DNA from: Ferruginibacter sp.
Lineage (GTDB): Bacteria > Bacteroidota > Bacteroidia > Chitinophagales > Chitinophagaceae
Reading direction: 5' to 3'
DNA length: 64,000 nucleotides
Assembly: GCA_025352695.1 (NCBI GenBank)
Contig: JANXSK010000195.1
Span: 1-64,000 of the forward strand
A program made the translations under genes and the position numbers. The notes beneath the pieces are model-generated. The model saw nothing but the letters and a program-made list of their open reading frames with translations. It was not told the origin of the DNA and ran no database searches. Below, piece by piece: positions 53,562 through 62,084 of this stretch; position 1 is the first letter of the stretch; each line of letters begins with the position of its first letter.

Positions 53562-54497
53562 TTATCCTTTTTTTTTTGTTGTAATAGCCTTACTTGTTAC
53601 GCTGGTTGCAGAACCACTTTTGCCATTTTTATAAACGCCGTATATTTTAACTTCTTCTGTAATAGGTTTAATCCTTTTGATAACATTATAAAATTGTTCA
53701 ACAGTATCAAACTCAACATCTGCATGAAAAGAATATTTAAAGTCGCTGCCCGGTATAGGAAAAGACTGCAACTTACTTAGGTTAATGCCTGCATCTGCAA
53801 TCTTTGAAAGTACTTTAGCCAAGCTACCTTTTGAATGGTCTGTATGAAAGTTAATAGAAGCTTTATCTGCATCTAAAATTTCTTTTACCGCTTCTGCCCT
53901 TTGTAATATTAAAAACCGGGTATAATTATTTTTTAATGTATGAATATTAGGAGCTATAATATCGAGGTCATAAATTTCTGCTGCCAGCTTACTGGCTATT
54001 GCAGCTACATGTTTACTTCGGTGTTGCTGTATTTGTTTGGCACTAAGTGCAGTATCTTCCTTTTCTACCAATTTCCAATTATGCTTATCTAAAAAACCAA
54101 AACATTGCTGAATAGCCATTGGGTGAGAATGTACTTCCTTTATATCCGCTAATTGTACTCCTTTGTTTACCATTAGGTGCTGATTTATTTGTAAATAAAC
54201 TTCGCCTACAATGGTAAGGTTACTCTTTTGCAATAAATTATAATTTGGCAAAATGCTTCCAGCAATAGAATTTTCAATAGCCATTACGCCGCCATCACTT
54301 TCCTTTTTATTACCAGCAATATCTATAACTTCCCGAAAGGTTGAGCAACAAATTACATTGGTGCCTTTACCATAAAAATTTCTTGCAGCTTCCTGATGAA
54401 AACATCCTTCAAATCCTTGTATAGAGACTTTTATAGATGATCTATTTTGCGATGCATTAATTTTTGTAACAACAGTGGAATTATCCGGATGCACCAT
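53562..54497 (-). CDS. pheA: Prephenate dehydratase
   Basis: IQGFEGCFHQEAARNFYG; AIENSIAGSILPNYNLL; NYTRFLILQR; ACT domain GSLAKVLSKIADAGINLSKLQSFPIPGSDFKYSFHADVEF. Confidence 0.94.
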   Translation of the reverse strand: MVHPDNSTVVTKINASQNRSSIKVSIQGFEGCFHQEAARNFYGKGTNVICCSTFREVIDIAGNKKESDGGVMAIENSIAGSILPNYNLLQKSNLTIVGEVYLQINQHLMVNKGVQLADIKEVHSHPMAIQQCFGFLDKHNWKLVEKEDTALSAKQIQQHRSKHVAAIASKLAAEIYDLDIIAPNIHTLKNNYTRFLILQRAEAVKEILDADKASINFHTDHSKGSLAKVLSKIADAGINLSKLQSFPIPGSDFKYSFHADVEFDTVEQFYNVIKRIKPITEEVKIYGVYKNGKSGSATSVTSKAITTKKKG

Positions 54498-54545
54498 TTT
54501 TTAATTAATTTAATAAACAATTTTTCATGATTAGGTATAAATAAA

Positions 54546-54570
54546 AATCCCGACCTATTTAGCCGGGATT
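54546..54570 (-). terminator. Attenuator terminator hairpin upstream of pheA
   Basis: Minus strand AATCCCG-gctaaataggt-CGGGATT followed by TTTATTTAT, between leader ORF and pheA. Confidence 0.85.
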
Positions 54571-54604
54571 CTTTTATGTTAATCAGTTTAATTTTTTTTT
54601 ACAC

Positions 54605-54679
54605 TTAACAAAAGACTCCCGCTCCATTTTTAAAATAGAAACTAAAATAAAATCGGGTGTATATTATTATTTTTGTCAT
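54605..54679 (-). CDS. Phe/Tyr leader peptide MTKIIIYTRFYFSFYFKNGAGVFC*
   Basis: 24-codon ORF, 5 Phe + 3 Tyr, followed by antiterminator and terminator segments and the pheA-tyrA operon. Confidence 0.85.
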   Translation of the reverse strand: MTKIIIYTRFYFSFYFKNGAGVFC

Positions 54680-54922
54680 TTATAAATTAAAAGTAGAGTA
54701 ATAAATTTAATTAGCCAATAATTTCTCAATAATTAAGTTAAAACCTTGAAAAAAAATCATTAAAAATGCTATTTTAATTGATTTCTGTATTTATAAAGCA
54801 TCCTTAAAATATAGACGCCCCTAAGAATAGAGGCGACTTTAACGATTGCTTGCCATATGAAAATCTTTATATAAAACCGGTGTTTTTAAAATTCAAGCAA
54901 TCAATTACCGGCCTGATAATTA

Positions 54923-55144
54923 CTATTTTTTTGCAGCAGAATCAATTTTTTTTGCAGCAGAATCCATTTTATGTGCAGCAGAATCCATCTTGTGTGCAGC
55001 AGAATCAATTACGGCAGGAGTTGCAGCTTTGATTGAATCAGCAATTCTAGCTGAATCAATAGCAGTTGCAGCAGGAGTTTCAGTTGCGTTGTTACAAGCA
55101 ACTAATGAGGTAGCAATAGCGAATACAAAAAGTACTTTTTTCAT
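54923..55144 (-). CDS. Small lipoprotein with C-terminal heptad repeat DSAAHKM
   Basis: Lipobox SLVAC; VIDSAAHKMDSAAHKMDSAAKKIDSAAKK. Confidence 0.8.
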   Translation of the reverse strand: MKKVLFVFAIATSLVACNNATETPAATAIDSARIADSIKAATPAVIDSAAHKMDSAAHKMDSAAKKIDSAAKK

Positions 55145-55274
55145 TTTTTGAGTTTTAATTTATTATTTATACTTCTTAATACAAATGCTTAAAAAAGGTA
55201 ACCCCACTTTTTTAAAATATTTTATTTTCGTTGTTTTGGGTTACTATTACACCTTATAACGTATTAATATTAGA

Positions 55275-55841
55275 TTGGTGAATATATTAGAACAAGATCA
55301 AGAATTATTAAAAGGGTTAGCGGATAATAATAAAAAGTCTGTTGAAGAAATTTATCGTTTAAACTACTCCATGATTCGAACCCTTGTACTAAATAACAAC
55401 GGTTCGATAGATGATGCCCGTGATATTTTTCAGGAAGCGATGGTTGTGCTCTACGAAAAGTCAAAAGCACCGACATTTGCGTTGACCTGTCAAATTAAGA
55501 CTTATGTTTATTCTATATGCAAGCGTTTATGGTTAAAGCGATTACAACAACTTAGTAAATTTAGTACTCAAGTTGAAAGTTTGGAAGAAACCGTATCTGT
55601 TGAGGAAGAAATTGAAGAACACGAGAAGGTAAACAATAATTTCATTTTAATGGAACATGCCATGAGTAAAATTGGGGAGCCCTGCAAAAGTTTGTTGGAT
55701 GCTTATTACCTTCAAAAAAAGAGTATGGTGGCAATTGCAGGAGAATTTGGATACACCAATGCAGACAATGCAAAAACACAGAAGTATAAGTGTTTGGTTA
55801 GATTGAAAAAATTATTTTTTGCACAATATAAAAACGCATAA
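55275..55841 (+). CDS. ECF-type RNA polymerase sigma factor
   Basis: NYSMIRTLVLNNNGSIDDARDIFQEAMVVLYEK; region-4-like LDAYYLQKKSMVAIAGEFGYTNADNAKTQKYKC. Confidence 0.87.
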   Translation: MVNILEQDQELLKGLADNNKKSVEEIYRLNYSMIRTLVLNNNGSIDDARDIFQEAMVVLYEKSKAPTFALTCQIKTYVYSICKRLWLKRLQQLSKFSTQVESLEETVSVEEEIEEHEKVNNNFILMEHAMSKIGEPCKSLLDAYYLQKKSMVAIAGEFGYTNADNAKTQKYKCLVRLKKLFFAQYKNA

Positions 55842-55846
55842 TTGAG

Positions 55847-56947
55847 ATGGAAGATATTTTATTATTAGAAGCTGTAGAGCGTTACCTGGCAGGAGATATG
55901 TCTGCAGAAGAGAAAACATTCTTTGAGGATTTACGAAAAAAGAACGCAGACATTGATCAACTTGTGGTAGAACACACTTATTTTTTAGAAGGTTTAAATC
56001 AATACGGTTCAATAAAATCTTTTAAACATGCTTTGCATAACGTTGAAGCTACACTTGCAGAAGAAGGTATTTTTGATACCCCAAAATCAACTGGTAGGGC
56101 GAGGGTGGTAAATTTTTGGAATAAGTATAAACGCAATATGGCAGTTGCTGCTTCCATAGCAGGTTTTATATCAATACTTACCCTTGGCTTAATGATAACT
56201 TATACAAAAAAATACAATAATGAAAACTACGTTTCTTTGGTAAAAGAGCTTGTTAAAACTAACACCGAAGTATATAAATTAAAAAATACAGGCAGTATAT
56301 CTAACAAGAGAGAGAAAATAGAACCTAAAATAGATTTTAGAGGTACTGGTTTTTTAATTGATGGCAAAGGATATCTGGTAACTAATGCCCATGTTATTAA
56401 TAAAATGAAAAACGTGTATGTAGAAAATACAAAAGGGCAATATTACACCGCCGCCGCTTTATACATTGACAATGCTTTTGATCTTGCTATTTTAAAGATT
56501 AATGATACTGCATTTAATGCTGTTATTAACTTGCCTTACAGTATTAAAAAAGCGAACTCTGATCTTGGTGAACAATTTTTTACGCTAGGTTTTCCACGCA
56601 ATGAAATTGTTTATGGCGAGGGATACGTAAGTGCTAAGTCTGGTAGCAACGGGGATACTACTGCCTACCAGTTAACTGTATCTGTAAACCCAGGTAATAG
56701 TGGGGGTCCGGTAATAAACCGCAATGGCGAAATCATTGGTATTATTACAGCAAAAGATTCAAAAGCAGATGGAGTTGTTTATGCTGCTAAATCAAAAAAT
56801 ATTTTTAAGTTGCTTGAAAAACTTAAAAAAGATGATAGCAAATTTGAACTGATAAAAACACCTTCTAATACAAATCTAAAAGGATTAGACAGGGTTCAAC
56901 AAGTAAAGAAAATGGAAAATTTTGTTTACATGGTTGTTGGAAACTAA
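55847..56947 (+). CDS. Anti-sigma-like N-terminus + TM + trypsin-like serine protease (S1C/HtrA-type)
   Basis: YLAGDMSAEEKTFFEDLRKKN; TM MAVAASIAGFISILTLGLMITY; triad TNAHV / AFDLAIL / GNSGGPV. Confidence 0.87.
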   Translation: MEDILLLEAVERYLAGDMSAEEKTFFEDLRKKNADIDQLVVEHTYFLEGLNQYGSIKSFKHALHNVEATLAEEGIFDTPKSTGRARVVNFWNKYKRNMAVAASIAGFISILTLGLMITYTKKYNNENYVSLVKELVKTNTEVYKLKNTGSISNKREKIEPKIDFRGTGFLIDGKGYLVTNAHVINKMKNVYVENTKGQYYTAAALYIDNAFDLAILKINDTAFNAVINLPYSIKKANSDLGEQFFTLGFPRNEIVYGEGYVSAKSGSNGDTTAYQLTVSVNPGNSGGPVINRNGEIIGIITAKDSKADGVVYAAKSKNIFKLLEKLKKDDSKFELIKTPSNTNLKGLDRVQQVKKMENFVYMVVGN

Positions 56948-56967
56948 AGATATTAAATCCCTAAAAC

Positions 56968-57004
56968 AAAAAAAAGCGATTTGGTACACCAAGTCGCTTT
57001 TTTT
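56968..57004. terminator. Bidirectional terminator between convergent genes
   Basis: aaaaaaagcgatttgg-taca-ccaagtcgctttttt. Confidence 0.8.
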
Positions 57005-57087
57005 ATAAAACTATTTTTATTGACAGCTATTTTATTAATTGAAGTATGTTCGCAAATAAAAACAACTTTGTACAATTATTAAAAACA

Positions 57088-57990
57088 TTAAGCCCAAAGT
57101 GATGCAGGATATGCACCCTTTGATACTAATTTATCAACGTTGGCTTTAACTTCCGGAGCATCTTCTTTATAGGTAACCCCAAACCATTGTGCAGAAGTGG
57201 CTATCACTTTCACATTGCCTTCTTTACTTTTAACTATTTTGTCTACAACCAGCGGAATAAAGAATTCGCCCTTTGGATTCTGGAGTTCTTTATCTAAAAA
57301 TTCTCCAAAATAATTTTCGCTTTGGTTTATAAAATTGGGAGAAAAAGCGAAAAAATTCATACTCACGCTTGAATCTTCACCTACTTCATGCAAGCCACCT
57401 TCATCTTCGTAAGTAATGATACCTTTATCGTTGCGGTAAATTTTTGTACGTTCATTTATGTCAACTAAGTTACCGGCTGCATCTACTTTACAAACACCCC
57501 GACTTACACTTCCATTGTCGCTGAGTGTTTTCTTTAATTCATAACCAATAATTGCATAATTGTCATCGGCTACATTTTTGGTTAAAAAATCGTACGCTTT
57601 TTCAAAACCATCCCTGCCATAAAAATCGTCTGCATTAATTACTGCAAAGGGTTCATTCACTATCCCCTTACAACAAAGCACCGCATGCGCAGTACCCCAT
57701 GGTTTTTTTCTTTCATCAGATATTTTCCTGTCACCGACAAATTTTGATAATTCCTGAAAGGCAAAATCTACCTTTATTTTCCCTTCCAGCTTAAGAGCAA
57801 ATGTTTCTTTAAACATGTCCAAAAATTCATCCCGAATAATAAATACCACTTTGCCAAATCCTGCACGGATGGCATCATAAATAGAATATTCCATAATGGT
57901 TTCGCCACTTGGGCCAAAACCCTGAACCTGTTTCATACTGCCATAACGACTGGCCATTCCAGCCGCCAATACTACAAGAGTTGGTTTCAT
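57088..57990 (-). CDS. Sugar-phosphate nucleotidyltransferase family protein
   Basis: TLVVLAAGMASRYGSMKQVQGFGPSGETIMEYSIYDAIRAGF; VINADDFYG. Confidence 0.87.
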   Translation of the reverse strand: MKPTLVVLAAGMASRYGSMKQVQGFGPSGETIMEYSIYDAIRAGFGKVVFIIRDEFLDMFKETFALKLEGKIKVDFAFQELSKFVGDRKISDERKKPWGTAHAVLCCKGIVNEPFAVINADDFYGRDGFEKAYDFLTKNVADDNYAIIGYELKKTLSDNGSVSRGVCKVDAAGNLVDINERTKIYRNDKGIITYEDEGGLHEVGEDSSVSMNFFAFSPNFINQSENYFGEFLDKELQNPKGEFFIPLVVDKIVKSKEGNVKVIATSAQWFGVTYKEDAPEVKANVDKLVSKGAYPASLWA

Positions 57991-58137
57991 ACTATGTGTA
58001 AATTTTAATTCCTGCTCTATAACAGGATGATGATTGAATGTTTTATTTTAAAAAAAGTTTTATACCAAATGCTTATCAACTGCATAAGTTTGAATTGTAT
58101 ATTGTGATCACAAAAATAATATAATCAAGTTAAAATA

Positions 58138-59034
58138 ATGCTTTTCGATACTGTAAATATATCTATAGATACAATTGCCAATGATTATCTTATTAAAAAA
58201 AAGATTGGTTTATCTGTGTTAAGACTTGATAAAATTCATCCCATTGTATCGGGTAATAAATTATTTAAGCTGCATTATTTTTTAGAAGAAGCTATGACCT
58301 TAACAATGCAAGGCCTGCTTACTTTTGGCGGAGCTTATTCCAACCACCTGGTAGCTACAGCCTTTGCCTGCAAAATAGCTGGATTAAAAAGTGTAGGATT
58401 TGTAAGAGGAGAAAAGGCGGCAAAATTATCAACCACTTTAAACGCTTGTATCAAGTATGGTATGCAAATAAATTATTTATCTAGAGCTGAATATGACAAA
58501 AAAGAAAATACTGATTTTTTAGAAAAAATTCGATACAAATTTAAAGATTTTTTAATCGTTCCTGAAGGCGGATTTCATCCTACAGGAGCGAATGGTGCAG
58601 CATTGATAACAAATTTTATTGATGCAAACTGTTCCCATATTTGTACTGCATTGGGTACGGCTACTACTATGGCGGGTTTAATAATGGGTGCAAAATACAA
58701 TCAGGAAATAATTGGAGTATCTGTATTAAAAGGTATGACCGATATAAATGAAAAAATAAATTATTTAACAGGCAATCACCATACTTTTAAATTGCTTGAT
58801 GATTACCATTTTGGCGGTTACGCAAAAAAAACACCTGAACTTATTAACTTCATGAACCAACTATACCAACAACATAATTTACCAACAGATTTTGTGTATA
58901 CAGCTAAAATGATGTTTGGTATTTTTGATGCTATTGAAAAAGGATACTTTCCTACAGATAGTAATATAACCTGTCTTCATACAGGAGGCTTACAAGGTAA
59001 TGTTTCGTTACCTTTAAATACTTTAATATTCTGA
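58138..59034 (+). CDS. ACC deaminase / D-cysteine desulfhydrase family PLP enzyme
   Basis: LDKIHPIVSGNKLFKLHYFLEEA; LTFGGAYSNHLVATAFAC; LHTGGLQGN. Confidence 0.85.
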   Translation: MLFDTVNISIDTIANDYLIKKKIGLSVLRLDKIHPIVSGNKLFKLHYFLEEAMTLTMQGLLTFGGAYSNHLVATAFACKIAGLKSVGFVRGEKAAKLSTTLNACIKYGMQINYLSRAEYDKKENTDFLEKIRYKFKDFLIVPEGGFHPTGANGAALITNFIDANCSHICTALGTATTMAGLIMGAKYNQEIIGVSVLKGMTDINEKINYLTGNHHTFKLLDDYHFGGYAKKTPELINFMNQLYQQHNLPTDFVYTAKMMFGIFDAIEKGYFPTDSNITCLHTGGLQGNVSLPLNTLIF

Positions 59035-59094
59035 TTTATTTATTTGGCATATTATATTTGTAACTTAAATAAATTTTAATATCCTACGTTTAAA

Positions 59095-59970
59095 ATGAGC
59101 ATGCGTAAAATTTTTATTTTTTATATCATCTTAACTATAGTATTTGCTTTGAGAGCATTGGCGCAGGATTCGTTGCCCAATATTTCGGTAAAAAATATAA
59201 GCAACCAAATAGTTATTAGCTGGAAAAATAACTACGATGCTAAAATTAATAATATTAATATTCAGCGTTCATATGATAGTTTAAGAAATTTTACAACAAT
59301 CGGTACGGTACTAAATCCTTTAAATAAAGAAAATGGTTATGTTGATAGAGGAGCTTCAAAGCCAACAATGTTTTACCGGGTATTTGTAGCTTTTGAAGGA
59401 GGTACGTATTTTTTTTCACGGTCGTACAAACCTATCATTGAATTATCTGCAGAGCTGGAAAAAGATACAAACCAAAAATCTACTATTGACAATTCAGTTA
59501 AGTCTAATTTGCCTGATACTATAGTTAATGAGCCTAGGGATAACAACTTAACAGAACCAGCCACGGCTCCACATACAAAAAACGGTGGCTCAAGACAAGG
59601 TATTCAGGAAGACCTTATTCCTGCAAGAAAATTTCCATCTAAACCTAAATTGGCTCCTGGTTTTATATCAAGTAAATTTATATATTCCAATAAAGAAAAC
59701 AACCTCATTATTAATTTACAAGATGCAGATAAAGAACATTTTTCTTTAAAATTTTTTGATGAAAAAAATAACCCTGTTTTTGAAATAAAAAAAATTACTG
59801 AATCTTACCTGATAGTGGAAAAAGTGAATTTTTTACACAGCGGTTGGTTTTATTATCATTTGTATAATGATGCTGTTTTACTGGAAAAATATAAATTTTA
59901 TATAGGTAAAGATGGCTGGTATGGCCAACCTCCCCCCGAAACTAAAAAAGCAACATTCGGTGAGCAATAA
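59095..59970 (+). CDS. Secreted hypothetical protein, Fn3-like N-terminal region
   Basis: Signal peptide ending LRALAQ; ISNQIVISWKNNYDAKINNINIQRSYDSLRNFTTIGTV. Confidence 0.65.
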   Translation: MSMRKIFIFYIILTIVFALRALAQDSLPNISVKNISNQIVISWKNNYDAKINNINIQRSYDSLRNFTTIGTVLNPLNKENGYVDRGASKPTMFYRVFVAFEGGTYFFSRSYKPIIELSAELEKDTNQKSTIDNSVKSNLPDTIVNEPRDNNLTEPATAPHTKNGGSRQGIQEDLIPARKFPSKPKLAPGFISSKFIYSNKENNLIINLQDADKEHFSLKFFDEKNNPVFEIKKITESYLIVEKVNFLHSGWFYYHLYNDAVLLEKYKFYIGKDGWYGQPPPETKKATFGEQ

Positions 59971-60852
59971 TTATTTAAGTATTTTTAATTGAACATTAAA
60001 TACTTTTTCAAAATTGGCTTTCAATTTGCATTTTACCTCTTCATAATCAAGCATGCGGTTTAATTCTTTTTGTAGCGAAGTAACTTTTTTATTTTCAATA
60101 CCGCATGGTATTATGGTATCAAAATAATTCAGGTTGGTATTAACATTAAATGCAAAACCATGCATAGTTATCCATCTGCTGCAACGAACGCCCATAGCAC
60201 AAATTTTTCGCTCCTTTCCCAATATACCCACATCAAGCCAAACACCTGTTTCCCCTTTACTGCGCATACCTTTTAAATCATATTCTTCCAACGTAAGAAT
60301 AATTACTTCTTCAAGCGAACGTAAGTATTTTCCAATATCAGTAAAAAACATTTCTAAATCAATAATTGGATAACCAACAATCTGTTGGGGACCATGAAAG
60401 GTAATATCTCCTCCCCTATTGGTTTTAAAATATTGTATTCCTTGCTTAAGCATTTCTTCTTTGCTAATCAAAATATTTTTTTCGTGGCCACTTTTACCTA
60501 AAGTTAATACGGGTAAATGTTCGCAAAAAAGTAAATAATGCTTGGTTGCAGGCAATGCTTTTTGAATAGATTGATCAATGGTGGAAGTAGGATGGTAAGC
60601 TGTACCATCATTTAAATTGCTTTTTATTATTTCCTGGTTTCGAAGGATGGTTTTAACAGCTACATTTTGCTTAAATAGCACTTCCTGATAATCCCAGGCC
60701 GCCTCATACTCAATTAAACCCAAATCATTAAACAATACTATCTGCTTATCCAAGGTAATTAGTTTATTTTGCAAAGTTAATTGAAACACGTCTTTAGTGT
60801 TAAGTAATAAGCAGTATAATAAATTAAATATGACGAACGAAATAGTAGCCAC
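59971..60852 (-). CDS. lipB: Octanoyltransferase; annotated N-terminus probably too long
   Basis: LPVLTLGKSGHEKNILIS; RGGDITFHGPQQIVGYPIIDL; GVRCSRWITMHGFAFNVNTNL. Confidence 0.92.
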   Translation of the reverse strand: MATISFVIFNLLYCLLLNTKDVFQLTLQNKLITLDKQIVLFNDLGLIEYEAAWDYQEVLFKQNVAVKTILRNQEIIKSNLNDGTAYHPTSTIDQSIQKALPATKHYLLFCEHLPVLTLGKSGHEKNILISKEEMLKQGIQYFKTNRGGDITFHGPQQIVGYPIIDLEMFFTDIGKYLRSLEEVIILTLEEYDLKGMRSKGETGVWLDVGILGKERKICAMGVRCSRWITMHGFAFNVNTNLNYFDTIIPCGIENKKVTSLQKELNRMLDYEEVKCKLKANFEKVFNVQLKILK

Positions 60853-61891
60853 CGCAGAAGAAGAACTACAGGAAAGTGAAGAGCTTTATGAAAGATTGGT
60901 GATTGAAGTTGCCAAAGGCCAGGAAGCGCTGCGCATAGATAAATTTTTAATGCACAGGGTTGAAGGTGCTACCAGAAATAAAATTCAACAAGGCATTGAT
61001 AATGAGATGGTTCTTGTAAATGAGAAACCTGTTAAGGCCAATTATAAAGTAAAGCCTTTTGATAAAATTGTTGTGTTTGATAACCGGCATCCTGAAAGTA
61101 ATGATATTGTTGCAGAAAATATTCCACTTAATATTGTTTTTGAAGATGAAGATGTTTTACTTGTAAATAAGCCCGCAGGTATGGTGGTACATCCAGGAAG
61201 TGGCAATCCAAATGGCACCTTAATTAATGGCGTTGCTTATTATTTACAACAACAAAACCCGGATATTGAAGAAAATGGGTTACCCCGTTTTGGTATGGTA
61301 CACCGGATTGATAAAAATACTACTGGATTACTTGTATTGGCTAAAACGCCAAAGGCAATGACTGATCTTGCCAAACAATTCTTTAACCATACCGTTCACA
61401 GACGTTACATTGCTTTGGTGTGGGGTGATTTTGCAGAAGATGAAGGTACCATTCGGGGTCATGTGGGACGACATCAACGTTTTAGAAAGCTATTTACAAC
61501 CTATCCTGCTGGCGAATATGGAAAGGAAGCCATTACACATTATAAAATACTGGAAAGATTTAATTATGTAACCCTGATTGAGTGCAGGCTTGAAACAGGA
61601 CGTACACACCAAATTAGAGTGCACATGCAACACCTTGGACATCCGTTATTTAACGACGATTTTTATGGTGGGGATAAAATTGTAAAAGGAACAGTATTTA
61701 GCAAGTATAAACAATTTGTAGATAATTGTTTTACGCTTTGCCAAAGGCAAGCCCTACACGCAAAAGAATTGGGCTTTTTACATCCTACTACAAAACAACC
61801 TGTTTTATTTGAAAGTAATTTACCAGATGATATGCAGGCACTGATTTTAAAATGGAGAAAATACAGTGAGAATAAAAATGATATTGGATAA
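60830..61891 (+). CDS. rluD: RluD-family 23S rRNA pseudouridine synthase (ATG at 60830 preferred to GTG at 60797)
   Basis: S4-like N-term; VNKPAGMVVHPGSGNPNGTLINGV; GMVHRIDKNTTGLLVLAKT; RTHQIRVHMQHLGHPL. Confidence 0.92.
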   Translation: MTNEIVATAEEELQESEELYERLVIEVAKGQEALRIDKFLMHRVEGATRNKIQQGIDNEMVLVNEKPVKANYKVKPFDKIVVFDNRHPESNDIVAENIPLNIVFEDEDVLLVNKPAGMVVHPGSGNPNGTLINGVAYYLQQQNPDIEENGLPRFGMVHRIDKNTTGLLVLAKTPKAMTDLAKQFFNHTVHRRYIALVWGDFAEDEGTIRGHVGRHQRFRKLFTTYPAGEYGKEAITHYKILERFNYVTLIECRLETGRTHQIRVHMQHLGHPLFNDDFYGGDKIVKGTVFSKYKQFVDNCFTLCQRQALHAKELGFLHPTTKQPVLFESNLPDDMQALILKWRKYSENKNDIG

Positions 61892-61907
61892 ACAAGTATT
61901 TAAATTA

Positions 61908-61975
61908 CAATGCCGTTTAGTTAAGGTGATTGGTGAGGACACCCGCCATTCCATATTTTTAACCAAACGGCATTG
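61908..61975. other. Long stem-loop between rluD and glk (possible structured RNA or repeat)
   Basis: CAATGCCGTTT ... AAACGGCATTG 11-bp perfect arms, extended by TTAA/TTAA and an internal GGTG-AGGA-CACC hairpin. Confidence 0.6.
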
Positions 61976-62084
61976 ATTTAAATTAGCTAATTAATTTTTA
62001 ATAATTACCATTATTTTATAATCAACATTAATTTCTGATATTGATCTTTTTTTGATTTTTTTTCAATAAAGTAAAGAAAGAAAA

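Noticed and set aside
54608-54649. Alternative leader ORF MERESFVKCKKKLN* upstream of pheA
   Set aside because: Only one Phe codon; the overlapping MTKIIIYTRFYFSFYFKNGAGVFC ORF fits attenuation far better.
54813-54836. Hairpin gacgcccctaagaatagaggcgac
   Set aside because: Short, with a mismatch and weak tail; possible terminator of the lipoprotein gene but not convincing.
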